From the IMG/VR virus record IMGVR_UViG_3300036766_000678, positions 1 through 64,000 of that record: a stretch of 64,000 nt of DNA; one strand, written 5' to 3'. This DNA is from a virus. Below are positions 28,670 through 36,197 of the stretch, piece after piece. The notes beneath the pieces were generated by a model that worked only from the letters and a program-made list of their open reading frames with translations, did not search any database and had not been told where the DNA came from. How positions within the stretch are numbered: the first letter of the stretch is position 1; each line of letters begins with the position of its first letter. The translations under genes were made by a program, and so were the position numbers.

Positions 28670-28862
28670 ATAAATATTCTAGTAATTCAAGATTACCACG
28701 AGGTTCATAATTAGAACATCCTTCTTTAAGAGGCTGTAATAAAAATCTAGTACAAAATACACATGTAGGATCTACAATATCTTCACTATACCATCTGTGA
28801 GTACAATCACAATTTTTGCACAAATATTTTCTATATACTGCACTAGCATACATTGTTGTCAT
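28644..28862 (-). CDS. NLEYLE-family protein, 72 aa
   Basis: Head CKNCDCTHRW, CVFC pair, a later Cys, and PRGNLELLEYLYDKSHS. The tail Tyr at NLEYLE is Leu here. It overlaps the SbcC C-half gene by 26 nt. A longer N-terminus (MTTMYASAVYRKYL) precedes the head. Confidence 0.7.
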   Translation of the reverse strand: MTTMYASAVYRKYLCKNCDCTHRWYSEDIVDPTCVFCTRFLLQPLKEGCSNYEPRGNLELLEYLYDKSHSTI

Positions 28863-28866
28863 AATC

Positions 28867-29121
28867 TTAAATTTTAGAAATCTCTTCTAGTATGCCATTT
28901 ATCTTAGTCTCTAGCTCAGTCATTTCTAATTGCAAAGTAGCTTCTTCATTTGCCAACGTTTCTTCGATCTTATCCGATTGTAACCCCAATTGATTACATT
29001 CTTCTAATAGCTTTGTCTTTTCATGTTCTAACATACTAAGTTTAGTTGAATTTTCTACTTTTAATCGGCCCAATTGTTCACCTTTACTCTTTAAATCTAA
29101 TAATTGTTGTTCTAAGTTCAT
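28867..29121 (-). CDS. Coiled-coil protein, 84 aa, possible Rad50 coil fragment
   Basis: Heptad-repeat coiled coil from end to end (LEQQLLDLKSKGEQLGRL..., LQLEMTELETKINGILEE). It has no other domain. It lies between the SbcC halves, upstream of the C-half, and could be a third fragment of the split coil; this is inference. Overlaps the next gene by 4 nt. Confidence 0.55.
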   Translation of the reverse strand: MNLEQQLLDLKSKGEQLGRLKVENSTKLSMLEHEKTKLLEECNQLGLQSDKIEETLANEEATLQLEMTELETKINGILEEISKI

Positions 29122-29309
29122 ATTTTTCTCCTATAATAACAATATTCTAAGTATTCTAAATTAGGTAACTGTCTGTAAAAGTAACAACCATAAATTTTAC
29201 AAATAGAACAAACTGAATCGCTTGTTGGCCAACATTCTCCAGAAGGTTCTTGTTTACCAGAACAGCGATCTGTATGTTTATCTTTTGAATGCTTACATTT
29301 ACAAATCAT
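29118..29309 (-). CDS. NLEYLE-family protein, 63 aa
   Basis: Head CKCKHSKDKHTDRC, CSIC, one further Cys, and LPNLEYLEYCYYRRK. Overlaps the next upstream member by 4 nt (ATGA), the first of a three-gene tandem (29118, 29306, 29557). Confidence 0.75.
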   Translation of the reverse strand: MICKCKHSKDKHTDRCSGKQEPSGECWPTSDSVCSICKIYGCYFYRQLPNLEYLEYCYYRRKI

Positions 29310-29560
29310 TTCTTTTTAGCCTCATATAACTCTTCCAAGTATCTCAAATTATCCATCTTGCATGACTCACAATCACATTCACTGCATCTCCACTCATCTT
29401 GGGAACCATCAGTTAAAAACTTTGTCCAAAATTTTTCTCTATCTTGTAAACTATTTTCTTTATATCCTTCTAATTGTTTATCTAACCTATCCCAAGACTT
29501 TTTATTCATCTTAGTATGCTGTCTACTAGAATGGCCACAAATACAAATAAATTCTTTCAT
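29306..29560 (-). CDS. NLEYLE-family protein, 84 aa
   Basis: Head CICGHSSRQHTKMN, then a long helical insert, a CSECDCESC cluster directly before the tail, and MDNLRYLEELYEAKKK. The Cys-rich cluster next to the tail is unique to this copy. ATGA overlap on both sides. Confidence 0.75.
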   Translation of the reverse strand: MKEFICICGHSSRQHTKMNKKSWDRLDKQLEGYKENSLQDREKFWTKFLTDGSQDEWRCSECDCESCKMDNLRYLEELYEAKKK

Positions 29561-29739
29561 TTCAAATTCTTCTCATATTTCATTTCCAAGTAATCGAGAT
29601 TATCCATAGGAACATAGTAGGGAGTACTTTTAAAAAAATGATACCATTTTTCATTTCGACAATACGGTGGTAGAAATAACAAAGATAAATTATTATGTTT
29701 GTCAAATGGCTGCTTACACCATTTGCAAAAAGCATTCAA
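29557..29739 (-). CDS. NLEYLE-family protein, 60 aa
   Basis: Head CKWCKQPFDKH, one later Cys, and YYVPMDNLDYLEMKYEK. Closest to the member at 15737-15946 (shared FxxH...PMxNLxYLEMxYE). Follows the SbcD gene by 19 nt. Confidence 0.72.
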   Translation of the reverse strand: MNAFCKWCKQPFDKHNNLSLLFLPPYCRNEKWYHFFKSTPYYVPMDNLDYLEMKYEKNLK

Positions 29740-29758
29740 TTTTTAGCTTCCCCATATG

Positions 29759-30661
29759 TCATTTCAACACTTCCTTCGCTTTTTCTATATGAGTAAGTGC
29801 CTCTTTAATTATATCAGGTGAAACAGCTTGTTTCAATCCCGCTTGCTTAACAACTTCTACTAGATCAAATTCGGTAAATTGTGTATTCTCTAATGAATTA
29901 ACAAAGTTATTTAGTTCCATTTCTCTTTCCCTCTCTTCAGTAACTGCTTCTAAATTCCATTGTGCTAACGAAGCTGATTTAAGAAGAACAGGAGTAACGG
30001 ATAACGGATTAGTTTCTATAATTAAAACTTGGGGAATTCTACGTCTACTGTCTATACTCCATCTTGCAATGGAACCTGGGTTATGAAATTTTCCGTAATC
30101 GAAAGGACTATGCCAATGCCCAAGAAGAAATAAATCGGCATCTGTTTCGACATCTTTTGGGTGCAAATATTGAAAAGGTAAACTTTCAATGGCTATGAGG
30201 TATTGATGAGCTACAGCAACCTTGAAATAATCTCTATACTGCTCTTCAAACATATATGATTTAGGTATTTCCAACGAAGTGTGGTAGCCTTTTATAACAA
30301 GTTTATTTTTCTCATCTACAAGAGTATCAAGCTTATTTACAAGACCAGCTTCTATAAGATTGCCTAAACCACTATTATCTACAGTTTCATGATTGTATCC
30401 AAGAAGCCCATGATTGCCCAAGAGCGTATAGATAGGAGCTAGGGAATTTTTTAAATGTTTCATTAGATCTGTAATAAGTTGATGAGATACTTTTTGTTTA
30501 TCTAGAAAGTCACCACCATGAATTAAAATATCCACTTTGTTATCTTTGCCGATCTGAAGGATTTCTTCTAGTTCGACAAATTGGGTCCTGTACCAATCGT
30601 CGATCCGCCATTTCGGTGGGCTAGAACGCATGTGAGTATCTGTCAGATAAAGAATTTTCAT
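29759..30661 (-). CDS. SbcD/Mre11-like nuclease
   Basis: A calcineurin-fold phosphoesterase of 300 aa with all five metal motifs: DTH at residues 8-10, GGDFLD, GNHG, a later VAHQ and GHWHSP near residue 177. The C-terminal part is helical, as in SbcD partners of SbcC. It is flanked by both SbcC halves, so a SbcCD-type end-processing nuclease is very likely. Role: trimming hairpins or breaks during replication and recombination. Confidence 0.85.
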   Translation of the reverse strand: MKILYLTDTHMRSSPPKWRIDDWYRTQFVELEEILQIGKDNKVDILIHGGDFLDKQKVSHQLITDLMKHLKNSLAPIYTLLGNHGLLGYNHETVDNSGLGNLIEAGLVNKLDTLVDEKNKLVIKGYHTSLEIPKSYMFEEQYRDYFKVAVAHQYLIAIESLPFQYLHPKDVETDADLFLLGHWHSPFDYGKFHNPGSIARWSIDSRRRIPQVLIIETNPLSVTPVLLKSASLAQWNLEAVTEEREREMELNNFVNSLENTQFTEFDLVEVVKQAGLKQAVSPDIIKEALTHIEKAKEVLK

Positions 30662-31956
30662 TTATCAATCCATCCCATTTGACGAAAAGACCAATAGGCG
30701 CACAAAAAATCAACCCCAAAGAAAGCTTGTGACGGTGTAGTATTCCCAATATAATCATCTACAGAATAGGGTCGTCTTTGGTATCTAAATTCCTGAGCCC
30801 CACTCCACCAAAGCGGCAACGGCTGTGTAGAAACTATATCACCTTTTAGAAAAGGCAGTGGTGTATATTTCTTTAATTCGATCCCCAAATTCTCTAATTC
30901 ATCAGTTTTAGTAGAATTAACCTTTTGAACATTATTCAAATCTTCCACATAAAATTCATTCAACAATGTAACGCAAGGTTGTAAATCTTTTTTAATATCA
31001 AAATGCTTTCCACATAAATAAGCTACCCAAGCATTGCCCTTATTTTTGTTTAATTTCCAAATACGTTTCAGACCCTTTATATATTCAGTATTATAAACAT
31101 CTAGATCAGCTAAAATAGAAAGATGAATAGCCGCTCTATGATCGTCATTCAAATTATTAAAAGTTAAAAAGAAAACTTTTGGATATTTGTATAACCCCGC
31201 ACTACCATAAATCTCTTTAATATTCCAATATTCTTCCAAGTATTTATTATCTTCTGTAATAGTAGAGGCGGTTAATAAAATTGCCATGCAAAGAGTTAAT
31301 TGTAATGGATCAGTTTTCCATCCATTAATAAGCTGCCCATAAGTTGTGGGATTACCATCTGCCCCAATCAAACAATAATTATGATTTAAAAGTTCATCAG
31401 CCAATCCTCGAATTAAAACTTCTGCCTTTTGTTTGATATCGGCATCTCCATATTTCCAAGCATAATAAATCCCCAACAAATGCCCAGTAGCCCCGTCATT
31501 AGAAACATCGTCTATAAAAGTATTTTTAGGATCTAACGGATCTTGCACCCCACGAATCAAACGTCTAATGGATTCTCCATGGGCTGTTTGATGAAGATCC
31601 AGTCCTATCATTCCCCGTCTAATTTTTTCCAAATCATTAAAATCTTTAGTAACAGAATATTTAATGGCCCACATTGCAATAGTAATTCCTGTCCAGATCG
31701 CTTCATCTCCCACATCATCAAAATTAATTCCCCAACTTATTGTAGAGTCATATACAAGTCCATCGTGATAAAATTGCTGGAGATTATTTTCGAATTTGAC
31801 TGCTTTATCCTCTAATGATTCTGAATATTTAAGAATCATAGGACGAGCAAACTTATCAAATGGATTCCAAATACTATTAATAGTATCAGCCAAACATATC
31901 AAAATAACTTTTACAACATTTGTTAAAAAAATAATTGGGTGGTTAAAAATTATCAT
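30658..31956 (-). CDS. Large hypothetical protein, alpha-barrel-like, 432 aa
   Basis: An N-terminal hydrophobic segment (IIFLTNVVKVILICLADTI) precedes a large helical body rich in Trp, Tyr and Asp: GDEAIWTGITIAMW, GLDLHQTAHGES, DDVSNDGATGHLLGIYYAW. The pattern of paired helices and conserved Trp/Asp resembles six-hairpin (alpha/alpha)6 glycosidase-like folds, but I cannot name the family. It sits inside the SbcCD operon between sbcD-like and SLOG genes, an odd place for a surface enzyme. Overlaps both neighbours by 4 nt. Confidence 0.6.
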   Translation of the reverse strand: MIIFNHPIIFLTNVVKVILICLADTINSIWNPFDKFARPMILKYSESLEDKAVKFENNLQQFYHDGLVYDSTISWGINFDDVGDEAIWTGITIAMWAIKYSVTKDFNDLEKIRRGMIGLDLHQTAHGESIRRLIRGVQDPLDPKNTFIDDVSNDGATGHLLGIYYAWKYGDADIKQKAEVLIRGLADELLNHNYCLIGADGNPTTYGQLINGWKTDPLQLTLCMAILLTASTITEDNKYLEEYWNIKEIYGSAGLYKYPKVFFLTFNNLNDDHRAAIHLSILADLDVYNTEYIKGLKRIWKLNKNKGNAWVAYLCGKHFDIKKDLQPCVTLLNEFYVEDLNNVQKVNSTKTDELENLGIELKKYTPLPFLKGDIVSTQPLPLWWSGAQEFRYQRRPYSVDDYIGNTTPSQAFFGVDFLCAYWSFRQMGWIDK

Positions 31957-32312
31957 TTCTTTTCCTCTTTCTTAACCAAATGGATGTATATTTTCAAATT
32001 TTTGGCAGTAGCTTTTTCAATCATACTAGCCGACCCTCTTGATTTTCCATCCCAACAAATTATAAGAGCATCTGCATTATCAGCCATAATACCGTTTCGT
32101 ATTGGTCCCGCTGCTTTGCTATAAATTTTCCAATCTGGAAGAAACACTTTAATAGGTATTCCATTCTTATTGGCCCAGTCTATTCCTAATTGATCTACTC
32201 CCGAAGCTCCACCTGAAATAACCAAATTAACTTGAAAACCACTATCTTTAATAGCTTTCTCAAGCTCTAATGGATCTGTAATTGTTCTACTTCCAGCTAT
32301 TATTACACGCAT
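31953..32312 (-). CDS. SLOG-family (YspA/DUF2493-like) protein
   Basis: MRVIIAGSRTITDPLELEKAI and VISGGASGVDQLGIDWANKNGIP are typical of the SLOG superfamily (DUF2493/YspA-type), which binds nucleotide-like ligands through GSR and GGxxGxD motifs. The late IICWDGKSRGSASMIEKA fits too. The ATG at 32312 (MRVI) is preferred; another lies at 32324. Function in phages unknown; SLOG proteins may process NAD- or nucleotide-derived signals. Confidence 0.75.
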   Translation of the reverse strand: MRVIIAGSRTITDPLELEKAIKDSGFQVNLVISGGASGVDQLGIDWANKNGIPIKVFLPDWKIYSKAAGPIRNGIMADNADALIICWDGKSRGSASMIEKATAKNLKIYIHLVKKEEKK

Positions 32313-32493
32313 ATTTCCACTCAAGATATTCTAAGTTATCTTCTGAAACATACCCAAGACAACGGCATTCATCCCATGAATTTGTTACTTGGACTAAACA
32401 TCCACGTTCTTCATAACTATCTATAAGAGCCCAATTTTTTAAATGGGCAAACTTATGATGACCGCATGTTCTACATCTTCCCTGCTTATCCAT
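32287..32493 (-). CDS. NLEYLE-family protein, 68 aa
   Basis: Head CRTCGHHKFAHLKN, a later Cys and CRC pair, and SEDNLEYLEWKYACNN. Tail WKY matches the member at 60702-60941. It overlaps the SLOG gene. Confidence 0.75.
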   Translation of the reverse strand: MDKQGRCRTCGHHKFAHLKNWALIDSYEERGCLVQVTNSWDECRCLGYVSEDNLEYLEWKYACNNSWK

Positions 32494-32505
32494 TATTGAA
32501 AAGGC

Positions 32506-32658
32506 TCATTTATCTAACTCCATCATTTGTGCGTATAATTGTATTGCCATTTCTCTCGGGTATCTTTTTGCGGCAAGTTCTTGAGAGACATTTCCAGCGG
32601 ATTGCCATAGAGCATCTAAAATTGCATTAATGGCATAGGATTCTTTTATATCATTCAT
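32506..32658 (-). CDS. Hypothetical helical protein, 50 aa
   Basis: MNDIKESYAINAILDALWQ... reads as two helices. It overlaps its upstream neighbour by 4 nt. The 12 bp to the next gene hold nothing. Unknown. Confidence 0.5.
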   Translation of the reverse strand: MNDIKESYAINAILDALWQSAGNVSQELAAKRYPREMAIQLYAQMMELDK

Positions 32659-32852
32659 ACATTCATCTTTTCCAGCACTTCAACTACCATATATTCTTTT
32701 CTTGCTAATTCTAAATGCTTATAACAATAAATTCCATAACCGTTACCTTCTGCATCAGTTAACTCCCGAACAGCCAAATTATCACAAAGATAGCCTGAAG
32801 GCAACCTATAGAAACATAAACCATTTTTCTTTGTGTGCCATTTAGTACACAT
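32655..32852 (-). CDS. Hypothetical protein with Cys, 65 aa
   Basis: Several cysteines (CTKWH, LCFYR, LCDNLA, IYCYKH) and histidines may bind zinc; the end is a charged helix. It starts at the last base of the SbcC N-half gene, a 1-nt overlap, so the two are co-translated. Confidence 0.55.
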   Translation of the reverse strand: MCTKWHTKKNGLCFYRLPSGYLCDNLAVRELTDAEGNGYGIYCYKHLELARKEYMVVEVLEKMNV

Positions 32853-33970
32853 TAAATATTTACCCCTATTGTACTTCGATTACAAATTGGACACACTCCT
32901 GCTACTTTAAGCATATCAGAATATTGCTTTGAAGTCTCTTGATATTTTTGCTCTACTTGTCCCAACTCATCAGTCTTACTTACAAGTTCATTTTGATTTT
33001 TAGCAATTCTACTAGCTAGATCTAGTAAAATCTTGTTATGTCCAACTTTCTGGACCATAACAGGTATAACGTCCAAAGAAATGGACGTTAAGAGTTCTTG
33101 GAGCTTAGTTTGCTTATCAAATGTTAGATTAAACTCTGAAATTCTACTGCATAATTTGCGAAAGGTATCAATTTTTGATACTTTTTGCAAAAGAGACTCA
33201 ATATTACCTACCTCAACTTTGGTTAAAACAGCTTCTTTAGCCGTTTCTTGCTGCCACGATGCCTTCCAACCATTAACTCGCTCAAATAGGCTTCTGATTG
33301 CGTTTAATCGGCCTTCCTGAACACTAAGAGAAGCCAATCTAGCCTCTATTTCCTGTACCAACAAGGCAAACTGCTCAATTTGAGCAAGTTTATCTACCTG
33401 ACCTTGTAATTCCACTAGCTCTTTCTCTTTAATTACCTTTTCAGTTGAATAACTACGCCCCTCACGATTTATTTCTCGAATTGCAGAATCTAAAATGTGG
33501 GCACCTGAAAGCTTACCAAAGACTTTCGCCTTGTAACTATTTGATTGGCTTAAGAGAAAGAGATTTTCAAGCTGAGACGACAGATTCAGATTAATGGAAT
33601 CTTTAGAATCTATTTGTACTTCATGTATTCTTAAAGCTTTTTGAACAGCCTCTGGAACCCCTACCCCGAAATTCTCGAATGTCTGGGGTTGGGCACCAGG
33701 AAGAGTAAGAATATATTTATTAACCTTATCCCCTTTCTGACGCTCAACAATAATTCCTGTATCTGTTTCGATTATAATACGGGCAAACTTACAACCACTT
33801 CTCACCCAAGACTTATCAAAATTTCCAAATAATACACAAGACAAAGCTCTGCTAACAGACGATTTTCCTACATTAGAAACACCTACAATAGTTGACAGAT
33901 GGGGAGAAAATTCAAATACTGAATTTTCGTGGGATTGGAAGTTCTCCAACTTTAAAGTCTTTATATACAT
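32852..33970 (-). CDS. SbcC/Rad50 N-terminal half, ends at zinc hook
   Basis: MYIKTLKLENFQSHEN and Walker A VGVSNVGKSS are the N-terminal ATPase lobe; a Q-loop follows, then about 230 residues of coiled coil. The last residues, VCPICNRS, are the CxxC zinc hook at which Rad50 dimers join, and the protein stops only nine residues after it. The returning coil and signature/Walker B are separate at 28031-28669. Therefore a split Rad50, unlike the single-chain SbcC of bacteria and T4 gp46. Confidence 0.82.
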   Translation of the reverse strand: MYIKTLKLENFQSHENSVFEFSPHLSTIVGVSNVGKSSVSRALSCVLFGNFDKSWVRSGCKFARIIIETDTGIIVERQKGDKVNKYILTLPGAQPQTFENFGVGVPEAVQKALRIHEVQIDSKDSINLNLSSQLENLFLLSQSNSYKAKVFGKLSGAHILDSAIREINREGRSYSTEKVIKEKELVELQGQVDKLAQIEQFALLVQEIEARLASLSVQEGRLNAIRSLFERVNGWKASWQQETAKEAVLTKVEVGNIESLLQKVSKIDTFRKLCSRISEFNLTFDKQTKLQELLTSISLDVIPVMVQKVGHNKILLDLASRIAKNQNELVSKTDELGQVEQKYQETSKQYSDMLKVAGVCPICNRSTIGVNI

Positions 33971-33978
33971 TCAAACTA

Positions 33979-34407
33979 TTAGGCATTTACAGGCGAGATG
34001 ACTTTACTGAAAAATTCATCCTTGTGTTCATGATTCAAGCCTATTTTATTAAGCAGAAATTTAAAATCTGTCAAGTCTGGACGAAGCAACTTATATTCAG
34101 ATTTATCCTTCGCATTTAGATCTATGCGCGACAATTCCCGAAAAAGAAGAAGAGCCCTGTCAACAAGCTTATTCAAAACCCAAGCTTGCTTATGAATTTG
34201 AATAATTATCTTTTTACCAGTCAGAGTTCTATATAGGCCATTGGTTACATTCGTTTTCACTTCCCATGAATTCTTATCTCTATCAAGAAAAATCAAACAT
34301 AAATCTTTTCTTCCGATGTGGATAAATCTGTCGGGAAATTTATTAAAGAGTGTGTCTACCATTGTTGTTACATCACTTGTTACATCTGAGTACTTGCCTT
34401 TTGCCAT
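33979..34407 (-). CDS. Putative metallopeptidase-like protein with degenerate active site
   Basis: The layout (GRKDLCLIFLDRD start, long strand with GKKIIIQIHKQAW, helix with LLLFRELSRIDL, then YKLLRPDLTDFKFLLNKIGL) resembles phage putative metallopeptidases in which the helix carries HELLHI and a later HD...DF holds the third ligand. Here the first His is Phe (FRELS), so if related it is inactive. Low certainty. Confidence 0.4.
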   Translation of the reverse strand: MAKGKYSDVTSDVTTMVDTLFNKFPDRFIHIGRKDLCLIFLDRDKNSWEVKTNVTNGLYRTLTGKKIIIQIHKQAWVLNKLVDRALLLFRELSRIDLNAKDKSEYKLLRPDLTDFKFLLNKIGLNHEHKDEFFSKVISPVNA

Positions 34408-34408
34408 T

Positions 34409-34588
34409 TTACTTGCTCCTTTTCTTGTTTAAGAATGTAGTAATCTCTTTTGCAAATGCCCTATCATACACAGTAGCTACAACATTAGGGAATCCTTCAT
34501 CATCAATTTCTTTTAAATCTTCAATGTCATATGTATAATAATCATCGAAGTCTTGATCAGCAATTCGTACAACTTTATATCTATCCAT
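34409..34588 (-). CDS. Hypothetical acidic protein, 59 aa
   Basis: MDRYKVVRIADQDFDDYY... with several Asp/Tyr and a basic tail (FLNKKRSK). It overlaps the RHH-like gene by 8 nt and ends 1 nt before the metallopeptidase-like gene. Unknown. Confidence 0.5.
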   Translation of the reverse strand: MDRYKVVRIADQDFDDYYTYDIEDLKEIDDEGFPNVVATVYDRAFAKEITTFLNKKRSK

Positions 34589-34757
34589 TTTTCTTTACCT
34601 TCTTTGTTGTAATTGTATTTTCTACTCTAACCATATGTTCTCTTATAGCTAGTTCCAATGTTTCTTGTGGTGTCTTTCCAAGACTTGCTGCCAACAACTT
34701 AAGCTCTTTTTCATCTTTGCCTGTAAAAGTTACAACTCTGCCCTTCATTTTAATCAT
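34581..34757 (-). CDS. Small ribbon-helix-helix-like protein, 58 aa
   Basis: VVTFTGKDEKELKLLAASLGKTPQETLELAIREHM fits the strand-helix-helix pattern of small DNA-binding RHH proteins. The C-terminus is basic. It could be a local repressor. RBS GGAGATAAATT lies before the ATG at 34757. Confidence 0.5.
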   Translation of the reverse strand: MIKMKGRVVTFTGKDEKELKLLAASLGKTPQETLELAIREHMVRVENTITTKKVKKNG

Positions 34758-34776
34758 TTTAATTTATCTCCTCTAT

Positions 34777-36192
34777 TTATTTTAATTCCCATTTAGTTTT
34801 ACCACAATCATAAATACGATAAAACCCCTTCTTTTGAGCTTCTAATTCTTCATCCATTCCAGCTTTAACTCTAAAATTAAATTTATGAACTCTTTTAAAA
34901 CTATCTGTATACTCGTAATCTGGAGGTAGTTCTTTAACTTTCCCAAATCCAAGCTTCTGATACATACTGCCATCGAATAAACGATTATCTGAAAAAGTAA
35001 CTATGGAAACAACATCCGGTATATTTTCTTTAGCCCAAGTTAATGCCTTACTATGTGGATTCCAAGCTTTAAAGTTATGATCCCAAAATGCTCTGTTCCA
35101 ATCTAAAATCCCATTGAGCGACTTCTTAAAAGACCATCCACCAATAACTTGATCCCTATAGTATGCTAAAAGATATTTGGTAGCGTATACTTTTCTACCA
35201 GAAAGATAATGAAATTTGTCATGTACTTCTTGAAATTCTTCCTGGGATACTTCTTTTATTTCAAAATTATAAATACGTTTTGAATTCTTGAAAGATCCAC
35301 AAGCATTTAAAATAAGATTTAGAAAGATATCTTTATGATGAATCCACTCATCTGAAAAAATACCTATATATTTAATTCCCAATTCTTTCAATTGATTGTA
35401 CTTTTCAAAATCTTTTTGCATACGACCATTTTTAAATTTAGAACTATGCCACAATATTCCATTATATTCAATGGCAACTTTAGACATAGGATCGTAAATA
35501 TCTAATTCTTTTCTTACTAATATACCTCTAACACTAAATTTTAATTTAGGAAGATAAGTTTTTAGAATATTATACACATTTTTAGATGCCTTTGAAGTAG
35601 GTCTAGGGAAAATCCACCCACAACCACAGGATTGAGATTTATTATCAGCCACATCTGCAAATCTAATATATTTCTCTTTTCCACAATCACATCTAAATAA
35701 ATATTTTAATTCCTCTCTAGGCATAATAAAATCTGGCAGATCCTTATCTAATAATTGTAATTTACCAAATTTCTTAGACAACCAATATTGTTTAGACATT
35801 CTACTACATTCACCACAACTAACTGACAGCCCCTTAACTGCCGTAGAAAAACATATCTTCTTCTCAATTCCACATTTACATTTAAATAAATATTTAGTAT
35901 TTGTAGACGGGGCAATGAGAGGAGGTAAATTTAAATCAATAAGAATCCAATCACTAAAATTTTTATTTAACCAATACTCTTTTGTTTTTGAAGTACATTG
36001 TCTGCACGACTTGGATTTTCCTTCAATAACATCTTTAAATATAATTATTTTCTCAGTACCGCACTCACATTTAAATAAGAACTTCTTATGAGAATGTGGG
36101 GATAACTTATCAGGTAAATTATTATTTACTAAAGATAATTTACCAAATTTCTTAACTAACCAGTATTCTTTAGAATAACTTTCTTTTGTCAT
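34777..36192 (-). CDS. Free-standing homing endonuclease, PD-(D/E)xK/EDxHD type, 471 aa
   Basis: Residues 1-195 hold three zinc-ribbon-like repeats (YWLVKKFGKLSLV..., FLFKCECGTEKI..., CRQC, repeated), likely DNA-binding. Residues 215-290 contain the nuclease core: RKELDIYDPMSKVAIEYNGILWHS, then IGIFSDEW, as in EDxHD/Vsr-like homing enzymes. The C-terminal 170 residues end GFYRIYDCGKTKWEL, a common ending in phage homing endonucleases. It lies 5 nt from the intein-bearing AAA+ ATPase gene and probably targets a neighbouring gene. Confidence 0.75.
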   Translation of the reverse strand: MTKESYSKEYWLVKKFGKLSLVNNNLPDKLSPHSHKKFLFKCECGTEKIIIFKDVIEGKSKSCRQCTSKTKEYWLNKNFSDWILIDLNLPPLIAPSTNTKYLFKCKCGIEKKICFSTAVKGLSVSCGECSRMSKQYWLSKKFGKLQLLDKDLPDFIMPREELKYLFRCDCGKEKYIRFADVADNKSQSCGCGWIFPRPTSKASKNVYNILKTYLPKLKFSVRGILVRKELDIYDPMSKVAIEYNGILWHSSKFKNGRMQKDFEKYNQLKELGIKYIGIFSDEWIHHKDIFLNLILNACGSFKNSKRIYNFEIKEVSQEEFQEVHDKFHYLSGRKVYATKYLLAYYRDQVIGGWSFKKSLNGILDWNRAFWDHNFKAWNPHSKALTWAKENIPDVVSIVTFSDNRLFDGSMYQKLGFGKVKELPPDYEYTDSFKRVHKFNFRVKAGMDEELEAQKKGFYRIYDCGKTKWELK

Positions 36193-36197
36193 AGTTA

